The notes beneath the pieces are model-generated. The model worked only from the letters and a program-made list of their open reading frames with translations. It had not been told where the DNA came from and made no database searches. Made by a program: the position numbers and the translations under genes. From Chryseobacterium indologenes (GTDB lineage: Bacteria; Bacteroidota; Bacteroidia; Flavobacteriales; Weeksellaceae), in contig DJTE01000021.1 in the NCBI GenBank assembly GCA_002439165.1, positions 62,001-126,000 on the forward strand: a DNA stretch of 64,000 bases. The letters are read 5' to 3'. This document shows positions 15,398 to 24,086 of this stretch, one piece after another (the stretch's first letter is position 1; every line of letters starts with the position of its first letter).

Positions 15398-16027
15398 TTA
15401 CGGGATATTCAGATATTTGTGGGTCTGAACTGATGCCTGCCATTCCGGATGGGCTAAAATAAAATCGGTGATCTTAGGATACATCTCATCACGGCGGCTC
15501 CATTCGCTCTGCATGTACAGCCGGCAGTTCCCGGAAACCCTTGATGCCTGTTCCTGGGCAAACGTAAAATCGTGGTTGTTGAAAATGATGACTTTTAGTT
15601 CATTGGCTTTCTGGTAGATTTCTTCTTTCGGAAGACCTGTTTTCTTTGGAGAAAGCGTGATCCAGTCCAGCTGCCCGCTCATTGGGTAGGCTCCCGAAGT
15701 TTCAATATGGATGCTGCATCCAAGTTCCTTAAGCCTGGAAGTCAGAATATCCAGATTCCACATTAAAGGTTCTCCGCCGGTAAGAACGATTGTTTTACAG
15801 TGTTTTGCTGCTGTTTCTGCAATTTCTTCCGTATTCATCAGGGGATGAAGGTTGGGGTCCCAGCTTTCTTTCACATCGCACCAGTGGCAGCCTACGTCAC
15901 AGCCTCCCAGCCTGATAAAATAAGCGGCTTTTCCGGTGTGGGCACCTTCTCCCTGTAAAGTGTAAAAATGCTCCATCACAGGGAGCATTTTACCTTCTTT
16001 TAATAAAATATCTTGTTCTTTATTCAT
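15398..16027 (-). CDS. queE: 7-carboxy-7-deazaguanine synthase QueE
   Basis: A 209-residue radical SAM enzyme of queuosine/7-deazaguanine synthesis. The FeS motif CDVGCHWCD (CxxxCxxC) follows the substrate-binding GEGAHTGKAAYFIRLGG, and TGGEPLMW and SIHIETSGAYP are the usual SAM- and substrate-contacting turns. The distance between the cluster and the GGEP motif fits the short QueE form. It follows folD by 7 bases on the same strand, so they share a transcript. The other queuosine genes are not in the window. Cytoplasmic; no anomaly seen. Confidence 0.92.
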   Translation of the reverse strand: MNKEQDILLKEGKMLPVMEHFYTLQGEGAHTGKAAYFIRLGGCDVGCHWCDVKESWDPNLHPLMNTEEIAETAAKHCKTIVLTGGEPLMWNLDILTSRLKELGCSIHIETSGAYPMSGQLDWITLSPKKTGLPKEEIYQKANELKVIIFNNHDFTFAQEQASRVSGNCRLYMQSEWSRRDEMYPKITDFILAHPEWQASVQTHKYLNIP

Positions 16028-16034
16028 TTTAAAA

Positions 16035-16919
16035 TTAGTCGTTATAAACCGAAGTTTTATAAGCGATGATGGTATTCTTCATCAGCATGGCTCTTGTCAT
16101 GGGGCCAACTCCTCCCGGTACCGGTGTAATCCAGCTTGCTTTGGCGGCACAGCTGTCAAAATCTACATCACCGGCCAGGTAATATCCTTTTGGAGAATCA
16201 TCATCTACTCTTGTAATTCCTACATCCACAATCACGGCTCCGTCTTTGATCATTTCTCCTTTCAGGAAGTGAGGGTCTCCTAAAGCTGTGATCACGATGT
16301 CTGCTTTTTTGGTGTATTCTTCAATATCTTTCGTGTAAGAGTGAGTAAGGGTTACCGTAGAATTTCCAGGGAAATCTTTTCTTCCCATCAGGATACTCAT
16401 CGGTCGTCCTACAATCTTACTTCTTCCGATAATAACGCAGTCTTTTCCTTTGGTTTCAATATTATACCTTTCCAGAAGCGTCAGAATTCCGAAAGGGGTA
16501 GCCGGAAGGAAAGTATCCATTTCCAGGGCCATTTTTCCAAAATTTTCAGGGTGGAAACCATCCACATCTTTTCTCGGATCGATGGCGTTGATGATTTTTT
16601 CCTGATCTATCTGATCCGGTAAAGGAAGCTGAACGATAAATCCGTCAACTGCTTTGGACTTGTTCAGTTCGTCAATTGTTTCCAGGAGTTCGGATTCGGA
16701 AACGGTGCTTGGAAACTTAATCAGACTGGACTGGAATCCTACTTCCTCACAGTCTTTCACTTTTGCGTTTACATATGCCTTACTTGCTCCGTTATTTCCC
16801 ACAAGAATAGCTACCAGATGCGGAGCCCTTCTTTTTGATGCGAGAATCTTTTCCACTTCAGCCTTGATCTCTGCTTTTATTTCTTTGGATACTTTTAATC
16901 CGTCAAGAATTTCTGCCAT
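16035..16919 (-). CDS. folD: Bifunctional methylene-THF dehydrogenase/cyclohydrolase FolD
   Basis: A 294-residue enzyme that oxidises 5,10-methylene-THF to methenyl-THF and hydrolyses that to 10-formyl-THF. Visible hallmarks are AILVGNNGASKAYVNAKVKDCEEVG with the catalytic Lys and the YxxxK pair, GFIVQLPLP, DPRKDVDGFHP, the nucleotide-binding VIIGRSKIVGRPM, and the C-terminal TPVPGGVGPMTRAML. Length is normal. Next gene queE is 7 bases downstream. Cytoplasmic housekeeping enzyme. Confidence 0.96.
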   Translation of the reverse strand: MAEILDGLKVSKEIKAEIKAEVEKILASKRRAPHLVAILVGNNGASKAYVNAKVKDCEEVGFQSSLIKFPSTVSESELLETIDELNKSKAVDGFIVQLPLPDQIDQEKIINAIDPRKDVDGFHPENFGKMALEMDTFLPATPFGILTLLERYNIETKGKDCVIIGRSKIVGRPMSILMGRKDFPGNSTVTLTHSYTKDIEEYTKKADIVITALGDPHFLKGEMIKDGAVIVDVGITRVDDDSPKGYYLAGDVDFDSCAAKASWITPVPGGVGPMTRAMLMKNTIIAYKTSVYND

Positions 16920-16981
16920 TTTTACTTTTTTTACTTTATTTAGATTTATTAGATACTATCATATGCTGAAGCCAGCCGGTT

Positions 16982-18622
16982 TTATTTGTTTTCTTTGTAA
17001 TAATTGATCAGTCCGTTGGTAGAACTGTCATGAGAACTGATGGTCTCATTATTTTCAAGTTCAGGAAGGATTTTATTGGCTAATACTTTTCCTAATTCCA
17101 CTCCGAACTGGTCAAAGCTGAAAATATTCCAGATCACTCCCTGAACAAATATTTTATGTTCATACATCGCAATTAACTGTCCCAGTGAAAAAGGGGTTAA
17201 TTCTTTGAATAATATGGAGTTAGTGGGTGTGTTGCCGTGGAAGACCTTATAATTCAACAGTCTGTCTGCTTCTTCTTCAGATTTACCGGAATGTCTAAGT
17301 TCCTCTCCCGCTTCCTCTTCTGTTTTTCCGAAGGCAAGTGCCTCAGTCTGAGCAAAAAAGTTGGCCAGTAATTTATCCTGGTGGTCAGAAACTTTATTAG
17401 AACTCCTGGCATAAGCGATAAAGTCTGCCGGAATAAGTTCTGTTCCCTGGTGAATCAACTGATAGAATGCGTGCTGTCCGTTGGTTCCAGGTTCTCCCCA
17501 GATGATAGGGCCGGTTTCGTATTCTACAAATTCACCGTTCCGGTCTACACATTTTCCGTTGCTTTCCATATCTCCCTGCTGAAGATAGGCGGCAAACCTG
17601 TCCAGATACTGGGAATAAGGAAGAATAGCATAGCTTGTTGCAGCGTAAAAATTACGGTACCAGATTCCTAAAAGTCCCATTAAAACAGGAATATTCTCTG
17701 AAAAGTCAGCTGTCTGGAAATGCTGGTCAGTATCGGATGCTCCTTTTAAAAGCTGTTCGAAGTTGTCGTAGCCTATCGCAAGAACAATGCTTAAGCCAAT
17801 AGCACTCCAAAGCGAATATCTTCCGCCAACCCAGTCCCAGAATTCAAAGATATTTTCCTCTGCAATTCCGAATTTTTTAACTTCCTGAATATTAGTGGAT
17901 AAAGCGACGAAGTGTTTTGCCACGTCCTCTTCTTTACCTGCTTTTAAGAACCAGTCTTTGGCAGAATAGGCATTGGTCATCGTTTCCTGTGTGGTAAACG
18001 TTTTGGAAGCGATAATGAATAATGTGGTTTCCGGATTCAGGTTCTTCACGGTCTCAGCAATATGATTGCCGTCTACGTTGGAAACAAAATGAACGTTCAG
18101 CCTTGTTTTGAAATGTTTTAAAGCTGAACATACCATCACAGGACCAAGATCCGATCCTCCGATTCCTATATTCACCACATCCGTGATCTCTTTTCCGCTG
18201 AAACCTTTGTGTTCCCCGGAAATAATTTTTTCGGAGAACGCCTTCATATGATCAAGCACTTTCCTGATCTGTGGCTTTATATTTTCTCCGTCTACGAGAA
18301 TTTCTTTATCTGAAAAATCCCTTAAAGCAGTATGCAGAACGGCTCTTCCCTCGGTTTCGTTGATCTTGTCTCCGGAAAACATCCTGGAAATGGCATCTTT
18401 CAACTGGCATTCTTCTGCAAGTTTCAGTAAAAGAGCTTTTGTTCTGGAATCGATCAGGTTCTTGGAATAATCAAAAAGAAAATCATTTCTTTGGATAGAA
18501 AATTCTTTAAAACGGTTCGGGTTGTATTGGAAAAGCGTTCTCAGATCGAAATCATTTCCTGCGAAATGTTCATCAAGCGCTTTCCAGCTGTCGGTCTGTA
18601 TAGGATTTATTTTTGATAGCAT
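16982..18622 (-). CDS. pgi: Glucose-6-phosphate isomerase
   Basis: A 546-residue glycolytic isomerase (glucose-6-P to fructose-6-P). Signature segments are FSGKEITDVVNIGIGGSDLGP, FIIASKTFTTQETMTN, FWDWVGGRYSLWSAIGL, GEPGTNGQHAFYQLIHQG (active-site His) and a final IFSFDQFGVELGKVLA with the catalytic Lys region. Full length with no break. A minus-strand -7 element TAAATTTG at 18704-18711 lies about 80 bases upstream, overlapping the terminator region of the preceding operon. It is followed by folD and queE after 62 bases, which may read through from here. Confidence 0.96.
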   Translation of the reverse strand: MLSKINPIQTDSWKALDEHFAGNDFDLRTLFQYNPNRFKEFSIQRNDFLFDYSKNLIDSRTKALLLKLAEECQLKDAISRMFSGDKINETEGRAVLHTALRDFSDKEILVDGENIKPQIRKVLDHMKAFSEKIISGEHKGFSGKEITDVVNIGIGGSDLGPVMVCSALKHFKTRLNVHFVSNVDGNHIAETVKNLNPETTLFIIASKTFTTQETMTNAYSAKDWFLKAGKEEDVAKHFVALSTNIQEVKKFGIAEENIFEFWDWVGGRYSLWSAIGLSIVLAIGYDNFEQLLKGASDTDQHFQTADFSENIPVLMGLLGIWYRNFYAATSYAILPYSQYLDRFAAYLQQGDMESNGKCVDRNGEFVEYETGPIIWGEPGTNGQHAFYQLIHQGTELIPADFIAYARSSNKVSDHQDKLLANFFAQTEALAFGKTEEEAGEELRHSGKSEEEADRLLNYKVFHGNTPTNSILFKELTPFSLGQLIAMYEHKIFVQGVIWNIFSFDQFGVELGKVLANKILPELENNETISSHDSSTNGLINYYKENK

Positions 18623-18703
18623 AGGATAAGAATTATGTGAACCGGAAAATGAAAAGAACCGTCAAAAAAAGATCAGAATTCATATCATTTTATTTCCGAT
18701 CTG

Positions 18704-18730
18704 CAAATTTAAGGAAAAATAAAACCTCAA
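18704..18730 (-). promoter_or_regulatory. Probable pgi promoter
   Basis: On the minus strand, TTG (18730-18728) and TAAATTTG (18711-18704) are 16 bases apart, slightly short of the usual spacing. The -33 part lies within the upstream hairpin. It leaves an mRNA leader of about 75 bases. Confidence 0.45.
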
Positions 18731-18797
18731 ATAAATTTGAGGGTGATAAATAACGTTTTTTTAAAAAAAGAAACCCCGGAATCTGATCTGAGGTTTC
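18715..18797 (-). terminator. Two tandem minus-strand terminators
   Basis: The first met by polymerase is gaaacc/ggtttc (18797-18770) followed on the minus strand by a T-run; the second is the perfect stem cctcaaat/atttgagg (18742-18725) with ttttattttt after it. Together they close the sigma-factor operon. Confidence 0.7.
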
Positions 18798-18865
18798 ATG
18801 GTTATTGTTTTTTTAAGAGTCTTCAAATAAATTTTTTCCGGCGGAGAAATGCTGAAGACGGAAAT

Positions 18866-19471
18866 CTATTCATCCATATCATCAAGGATTTTTTCCAATT
18901 GCTTTGCATTGCGGCCGTAAACGTATTTTGTCCATAATACAATACTGGCAACTACTCCAAGTGTACCGATAAGTACAATCAGGATCAGGGCCAGCTGATA
19001 GCTTTCTGCAAGCTGGCTCAGCGATTTTCCTTTTTCTTCAAGAGTATTGTAGATCAAAAGTCCTGTGGTAATCAGGAAGTGCGGCAGGAGCAGGAATCCA
19101 AAAGACTGATATCTTTCCATGTTTAAACGGAGCTCATGGTAGATCTTCCAGAGACTGTTCCTGGTGTTTCCGGTATAAAGACCGGTTTGTTTATAAAATT
19201 GATAGAACCCGAACAGGTAATAGCAGGATATTACAGCCATCATAACATAGGATGTATAGTAAATCACATACTGTGATGAGGGAAATCCAAACTGTAAAGG
19301 AAAAAAGGCAATAAGAATTACAGCCAGCACCTGTGCGGGAAATTCTTTTTTCATACTTTTTCTTATCCTTTCAACCGGATGCTTGCTTTCCTGTAACTGT
19401 TCTATATTGTCCGGAATATGAACATTGCTTTCTTCATTATTCCACTGTTCTTTTAATTGATCAAAATTCAT
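18866..19471 (-). CDS. Membrane protein encoded with an ECF sigma factor, possible anti-sigma factor
   Basis: A 201-residue protein with a soluble N-terminus of about 45 residues (MNFDQLKEQWNNEESN...) and four hydrophobic segments (about 47-63, 68-90, 125-145, 160-185). The opening LKEQWNNE is common in proteins encoded with flavobacterial ECF sigma factors. Its start overlaps the sigma-factor stop by 11 bases, so the two are made together. A cytoplasmic tail joined to membrane helices fits a membrane anti-sigma factor, but I see no zinc-binding HxxxCxxC motif; the role is inferred from position only. Two tandem terminators follow. Confidence 0.7.
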   Translation of the reverse strand: MNFDQLKEQWNNEESNVHIPDNIEQLQESKHPVERIRKSMKKEFPAQVLAVILIAFFPLQFGFPSSQYVIYYTSYVMMAVISCYYLFGFYQFYKQTGLYTGNTRNSLWKIYHELRLNMERYQSFGFLLLPHFLITTGLLIYNTLEEKGKSLSQLAESYQLALILIVLIGTLGVVASIVLWTKYVYGRNAKQLEKILDDMDE

Positions 19472-19970
19472 AGCCTGTTTTTTTGATGATTTGCTGTATT
19501 TTTTCTTTTGTTCTGTTGAGTTTTACACGGGCATTGCCTTCACTGAGACCTAAATTGCTGCCGATTTCTTTATGAGACATTCCTTCCATGAAATAGAATA
19601 TTACTGCTTTTTCCAAAGGATTGAGCTCCTGAACAGCCTGGTAAAAGACTTCCAGCTGCCTGTCTTTTGCGGGATTGTATTCCTCGCTCTGTACCTCGAA
19701 ATGCCGGGGAGCTTCCGTGTGGTTTTGTGCTCTTTTCTTTTCCTTTTTCAGATAAGTAATAGCCGTATTGACCGCTACACGGTACATCCAGGTAGAAAAC
19801 TCACTGTCTCCTTTGAAGGTCTGATAAGACTTCCATAGCTGGATGAGAATTTCCTGCTGAAGATCTTCCCGGTCTTCCAGAGAATCGGCATAGATGCGGG
19901 AGGCCTTATATAAAATACCTTTGTGCCGGTTGATCAGCGTTAAAAAAGTGGCTTCAGTGTGACTGCTCAC
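19461..19970 (-). CDS. ECF-type RNA polymerase sigma factor
   Basis: A 169-residue sigma-70 family protein with only regions 2 and 4. Region 2 includes EDREDLQQEILIQLWKSYQTF and FSTWMYRVAVNTAITYLKKEKK; region 4 is LNPLEKAVIFYFMEGMSHKEIGSNLGLSEGNARVKLNRTKEKI with a clear helix-turn-helix. It would direct RNA polymerase to a small regulon. The partner membrane protein gene overlaps it by 11 bases, and a TraB/GumN gene lies 24 bases upstream on the same strand. The target promoters and inducing signal are not visible. Confidence 0.9.
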   Translation of the reverse strand: MSSHTEATFLTLINRHKGILYKASRIYADSLEDREDLQQEILIQLWKSYQTFKGDSEFSTWMYRVAVNTAITYLKKEKKRAQNHTEAPRHFEVQSEEYNPAKDRQLEVFYQAVQELNPLEKAVIFYFMEGMSHKEIGSNLGLSEGNARVKLNRTKEKIQQIIKKTGYEF

Positions 19971-19994
19971 GATAATGTCATGGTTTGGGTTATA

Positions 19995-20873
19995 TTATAG
20001 CTCTGATACCGGTTTTACAGTATATCCTTTAGCTCTGAGCAGCTTGATGATTCCGTTATCTCCCATTAGGTGGGCACCGCCAACTGCGAAAAGATTCGTT
20101 CCCTTTTGCATCATAGCCGGCATTTTTTCCACCCAGTTTTTATTCCGGTCTGTAAGCATTGCTTTTTCCTGTTTATCGCTCATAAATTTATCATTTTTAA
20201 AGAGACTGTAAACCGACTGTACATCTTCTTTTTTGAAAGCATCAATCATTCCTTTAAGAAGGGCTTCGTACTCCCTGCCATTTTTCAGCTGTTTAATGAC
20301 TTCTTTCAGATCATATGCTTTATTGATTGAAGTCAGCTGATCTTCCACTTTTTCAAGACCGTCAATACTTTTTTTGTTTTTAAGGGCTGTCTGTAAAAGT
20401 TCTATTTCATAAGATTTTATTTCAGTCTGAGGACATGGAACGGCTTTCATGGAAATGAGCGCATACAGAGCCTGAGAGGAGGAATTATCCATGTTTTTGA
20501 GATTGGTTCCGTAATCAGCAAGAATTTTATCCAGTTCTTTGGCATCTTCTGCCGTAAGCTGATCCGACAATTTCTTATCCGTTTGAAACATTCCCTGCAT
20601 GGCTGCCATTTCTTTGGGATCCGTATAATTGATTTCCGTTACAAAGCGGTCTGCTTTTTCAAGAGCCTTCACTACCTTCGGTTTTATTTCAAAATCCTTA
20701 CTGCACATGATGTGGCAGGTTCCGGTAATATAAGACGGCTGTGAAAGACCATTTCCCGTTACTTCCCAGAGAACACTGTTTTCACTGTTCTGTTTTTTAC
20801 CCTGTTGTGCGCCGGCTGTCATAAAAATCATTGAAGTTAATGCTGCGAATCCGAGTTTTACTAAATTTTTCAT
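19995..20873 (-). CDS. TraB/GumN family protein, exported
   Basis: A 292-residue protein with a signal peptide (AALTSMIFMTAGAQQG). The TraB/GumN fold is marked by SYITGTCHIMCSKDFEIKPKVVKALEKADRFVTEINY at the N-terminus and FAVGGAHLMGDNGIIKLLRAKGYTVKPV at the C-terminus, the two halves that bring together the conserved GTxH, E and GAxH motifs of this Tiki-like putative metalloprotease group. Here the first motif is GTCH and the second GGAH. Periplasmic or surface location. It is the first gene of the unit that includes the ECF sigma factor; whether it takes part in the same response is not known. Confidence 0.87.
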   Translation of the reverse strand: MKNLVKLGFAALTSMIFMTAGAQQGKKQNSENSVLWEVTGNGLSQPSYITGTCHIMCSKDFEIKPKVVKALEKADRFVTEINYTDPKEMAAMQGMFQTDKKLSDQLTAEDAKELDKILADYGTNLKNMDNSSSQALYALISMKAVPCPQTEIKSYEIELLQTALKNKKSIDGLEKVEDQLTSINKAYDLKEVIKQLKNGREYEALLKGMIDAFKKEDVQSVYSLFKNDKFMSDKQEKAMLTDRNKNWVEKMPAMMQKGTNLFAVGGAHLMGDNGIIKLLRAKGYTVKPVSEL

Positions 20874-20949
20874 GTTATAATTTTTTTTGATTTTCTATTC
20901 TTTTAAACAGTAGGTAAGAGCAGTACACCACTCGTTACAGTTTTTTTTG

Positions 20950-20982
20950 AAAAAAAATAAAACCTCCCTGAAAAAGGAGGTC
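20950..20982 (-). terminator. Terminator after the DUF4349 gene
   Basis: On the minus strand acctcc/ggaggt with a 8-base loop, followed by ttttattttttttt. Confidence 0.8.
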
Positions 20983-21028
20983 TGTAAAATCTAAAATTAT
21001 GATGATAACCAGTCGGTTAGGATAGCTT

Positions 21029-21943
21029 TTATGATTCTGAAATTTTAGGCTGTTCAGGCTTTACTGTCTTTCTTTTTCTTAAAAAATAGATCACAGCAGC
21101 GATGATCAGCAGGAGCGGCCAGGCTGTAATAAGACCTACCGTAATCTTTTGAATCAGGTAAAAACCTTCAACAAAAGCATTTTTAGCATCATAAATAAAA
21201 TTGAATTTATATTGATGGTCAATATTGGTGGTATTGCTCACGGCAATCTGGGCAATGCGCAGCCGGGGCTCTTTAATGTAGATGTCAATGGTGCTGTATT
21301 TAAGATCGTTTCCGGTGTTCATACTGGCCAGCTTCTGAAGGTTTCCTTCTGACATATTCTGGTCATCAAGCTCCACTTTATCCTTTGTTGCTTTGAGTTT
21401 GTCAATGTTCTCACCGGTTTTTTTTATCCTTGTCCCTTCCATTTCCGCATATTTGATGTCAAAAGTTACATCTTCCGCATGAATGGCCCTTGAGTTCAGG
21501 AACAGTTTTTTATCATTAACCAACGCTAAAAATTCACCAAGCTTTTCAGCGGGAACACGAACCTGCATCGTATTTTCTGTCTGGTATTTTTTGATGAGCA
21601 TGGCTTCTTCTTCAGACGTGTTGTAGGTATTTTCTGAAACCACATTGCTGGTAAGGTTGCTGTGAGTGACAAAACCTCCCAGCTCCTGAACCGATTTTTC
21701 AATGGAAACGGTTGCTTCATACACATCTTTTACTTCCATATTTACATCGGCAGTTTTAATGAACTGCTTGTCCTTTACCTGGATAGAAGCAGCAGAAGAT
21801 ATACTGTCTGTAACAGGTACCGCAGTAGAATCTGCCATTTCGTAGGCTTTGCTTTCAGCGTCGGGTGCTCCTACTTTTTTACATGAAAGAATTCCCAGTA
21901 AAAGAACAGCGGATAATGATAGTTTGAGGTAGGTCGTTTTCAT
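21029..21943 (-). CDS. DUF4349 lipoprotein with a C-terminal membrane helix
   Basis: A 304-residue protein. The N-terminal signal (LSAVLLLGILSCKKVG) marks a lipoprotein, and a DUF4349 domain follows (IKTADVNMEVKDVYEATVSIEKSVQELGGFV, then TMQVRVPAEKLGEFL, a helical segment with IKKTGENIDKLKATKD, and TIDIYIKEP). A hydrophobic stretch near 262-283 (GLITAWPLLLIIAAVIYFL) is followed by RKRKT, so the C-terminus can be in the inner membrane. Family function is unknown; in other bacteria it is often an envelope protein of uncertain role. Single-gene unit on the minus strand with its own terminator. Confidence 0.87.
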   Translation of the reverse strand: MKTTYLKLSLSAVLLLGILSCKKVGAPDAESKAYEMADSTAVPVTDSISSAASIQVKDKQFIKTADVNMEVKDVYEATVSIEKSVQELGGFVTHSNLTSNVVSENTYNTSEEEAMLIKKYQTENTMQVRVPAEKLGEFLALVNDKKLFLNSRAIHAEDVTFDIKYAEMEGTRIKKTGENIDKLKATKDKVELDDQNMSEGNLQKLASMNTGNDLKYSTIDIYIKEPRLRIAQIAVSNTTNIDHQYKFNFIYDAKNAFVEGFYLIQKITVGLITAWPLLLIIAAVIYFLRKRKTVKPEQPKISES

Positions 21944-22113
21944 AGTGTTGATGTTTAATGGTTTGCTTATCCCAAAGTTCAGACAGGATTTTTTGTAACC
22001 TTTGAAAATTCAGCGTAAAAAGTTTGTAAAGAAAAATTCGGTTTTAATGAATTGTAAATGAGTGTTTTGTAAAATATTTCTGAACGCAGTCCTTTGTTTT
22101 CGGAGTGATTTTT

Positions 22114-22130
22114 GCTTGTCTTTTACAAGC
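22114..22130. promoter_or_regulatory. Short palindrome upstream of the acyl-CoA dehydrogenase gene
   Basis: gcttgt and acaagc with a 5-base gap, 21 bases before the start codon at 22151. Could be an operator for a fatty-acid or amino-acid catabolic repressor or an mRNA hairpin; nothing in the window says which. Confidence 0.3.
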
Positions 22131-22150
22131 CAAACCCTTAAAACATTATT

Positions 22151-23509
22151 ATGTCCAATACTTTTTCCAAAATCAGAAACGTAATAGAATTATTCAGATC
22201 CATAGATTTTGAACAGCTGGGTTCAATTTCTCAAAAAGTAGATCTTCCGAAACTGATGCAGAACTTCTCCCGATTAGATGATAAACAGCTGAACGGATTG
22301 ATGAAAATGCTGGATCCTGATAAGAAGAAAAAAGAACTTCCGCCTGTGGATGGTGACTTCTACGATATTTATCATACTTTAACCCCGGAGCAGCGCGAAA
22401 TTCAGCTTAAAGTAAGAGCGTTCATGGAAAAAGAGGTGAAACCGCTGGTCAACCATTACTGGCTCAGGGATGAATTTCCTTTCGAACTGATCCCAAAATT
22501 CCAGAAACTGAATATTTGCGGAGTTACCTATGAAGGCTACGGCTGTCCGGGAATGCCTTTTCTGATGGAAGGCGTTATTGCGATGGAAATGGCCAGGATA
22601 GATGCTTCCATTGCTACTTTCTTTGGCGTTCAGTCCGGGCTGGCAATGGGTTCTATTTATATCTGCGGATCGGAAGAGCAGAAACAGAAGTGGCTTCCGC
22701 AGATGCAGAAATTTGAAAAAATCGGAGCTTTTGGCCTTACAGAACCGGAAGTAGGCTCCGGAGCTGCGGGAGGGCTTACGGTAACCTGTAAAAAAACACC
22801 GGAAGGATGGATTCTGAACGGCCAGAAAAAATGGATCGGAAACGCCACATTTGCAGATGTGATTATCATCTGGGCCAGGGATCTGGACAGTGGTGAGGTG
22901 AAAGGTTTCATTGTTGAAAAAGACAATCCCGGATATTCGGTAGAAAAGATCAAGGGAAAAATGGCTCTGAGAATCGTACAGAATGGTTTGATTACCCTGA
23001 AAGACTGTCTGGTCACCGAAGAAAACCGCCTGCAGCATGCGGATTCGTTCAAAGATACCGGAAAAGTACTGCGGATGACCAGGGCAGGAGTTGCATGGAT
23101 GGCTACCGGATGCGCAAGAGGAGCCTATGAAAGTGCTTTGGATTATACACGGAAAAGAGAGCAGTTTGGGAAACCTATTGCTTCGTTTCAAATGATCCAG
23201 GGCCATCTTGTGGAGATGCTTTCCAATCTCACCGCCATGCAGACCATGGTATTCAGGCTTTCCGAAATGCAGGATGAAGGCATATTAAAAGATGAACATG
23301 CTTCACTGGCTAAGGTTTTCTGTACCCTCAGAACCCGGGATATTGTTTCCAGGGCAAGAGAAGTAATGGGCGGTAACGGTATTTTGCTGGAATATGATGT
23401 GGCAAGGTTTGTGGCAGATGCCGAGGCTATTTATTCTTACGAAGGAACAAAAGAAATCAACTCCCTGATCGTGGGAAGATCGATCACGGGATTCAGTGCA
23501 TTTATATAA
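22151..23509 (+). CDS. Acyl-CoA dehydrogenase (glutaryl-CoA dehydrogenase-like)
   Basis: A 452-residue FAD enzyme that inserts a trans-2,3 double bond into an acyl-CoA. It begins with about 70 residues not found in short forms (MSNTFSKIRNVIELF...), then carries the conserved FAD/substrate features: GAFGLTEPEVGSGA, NGQKKWIGNATFADVIIIWAR, YTRKREQFGKPI and a C-terminal YEGTKEINSLIVGRSITG. The Glu in YSYEGT is the catalytic base position. The GLTEP...WI(G/T)NA pattern and R-E-Q-FG-P-I are close to glutaryl-CoA dehydrogenases of Bacteroidota. Single gene; cytoplasmic. Substrate (glutaryl versus branched acyl) is uncertain. Confidence 0.9.
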   Translation: MSNTFSKIRNVIELFRSIDFEQLGSISQKVDLPKLMQNFSRLDDKQLNGLMKMLDPDKKKKELPPVDGDFYDIYHTLTPEQREIQLKVRAFMEKEVKPLVNHYWLRDEFPFELIPKFQKLNICGVTYEGYGCPGMPFLMEGVIAMEMARIDASIATFFGVQSGLAMGSIYICGSEEQKQKWLPQMQKFEKIGAFGLTEPEVGSGAAGGLTVTCKKTPEGWILNGQKKWIGNATFADVIIIWARDLDSGEVKGFIVEKDNPGYSVEKIKGKMALRIVQNGLITLKDCLVTEENRLQHADSFKDTGKVLRMTRAGVAWMATGCARGAYESALDYTRKREQFGKPIASFQMIQGHLVEMLSNLTAMQTMVFRLSEMQDEGILKDEHASLAKVFCTLRTRDIVSRAREVMGGNGILLEYDVARFVADAEAIYSYEGTKEINSLIVGRSITGFSAFI

Positions 23510-23556
23510 AACAGATGACCGGTTGCAGAAAAGCGGTTGGTGTAATATGAGATCTG

Positions 23557-23934
23557 CTAACTGACTAAATTTTTATACTTTTCTCTGTTGTCAATAATCA
23601 CCCAGATATTGATCAGGAAAAGTACAACAGACATGATGATGCCTGTCTGGCTTGGATCTCTGTATACATTCTGCAGAACAATTCCAACCATTACGGGAAG
23701 AATTATAACAGCACCCAACGCTCTGGTTTTTGGGAAGATAAATAAAATGCCGCCAATGATTTCTACAATGCCAACCAATGGAAAAAGCCAGCCGATTTCG
23801 TTGAAAGCGGCATAAATCTTCATCTGCTCATCAGTCATTTTGGGCATTGGAGCGTATTGGAAAAACTTGTTCAGCCCTGCATTCATAAACATCAGAGCGA
23901 ACAGCAGGCAAATAATAAACTTTATGATTTTCAT
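23557..23934 (-). CDS. DoxX-family small membrane protein
   Basis: A 125-residue protein with four hydrophobic segments and the FMNAGLNKFFQYAP opening typical of DoxX/DoxD-like proteins, plus a middle LVGIVEIIGGILFIFPKTRALGAVI segment. DoxX relatives are linked to redox balance and lipid or thiol metabolism, but many members have no known activity. A single -7 element TACATTTG lies on the minus strand at 23952-23959. No neighbour tells its task. Confidence 0.85.
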   Translation of the reverse strand: MKIIKFIICLLFALMFMNAGLNKFFQYAPMPKMTDEQMKIYAAFNEIGWLFPLVGIVEIIGGILFIFPKTRALGAVIILPVMVGIVLQNVYRDPSQTGIIMSVVLFLINIWVIIDNREKYKNLVS

Positions 23935-23951
23935 AATTGATGGTTTTATAT

Positions 23952-23959
23952 CAAATGTA
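23952..23959 (-). promoter_or_regulatory. -7 promoter element of the DoxX gene
   Basis: TACATTTG on the minus strand, 18 bases from the start codon; the best -33 TTG is too far away (24 bases). Confidence 0.4.
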
Positions 23960-24086
23960 AAATAAAAGCATCATATTTTTTATCAATTTCATGAAAAAAA
24001 TATATTGTAAAGGTTAATGTAATGTTAATGGTGTTTTTTTATCAATTAATTTGCTATTTTTAAGAAACAAATTAAACCAGAATATT

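Noticed and set aside
18716..18800. tRNA or small RNA in the gap before pgi
   Set aside because: The hairpins are followed by T-runs on the minus strand and are best read as two terminators; no cloverleaf fits.
24051..24086. Earlier ATG for the GG-leader peptide
   Set aside because: The added residues spoil the leader layout, while ATG 24087 starts the leader exactly.
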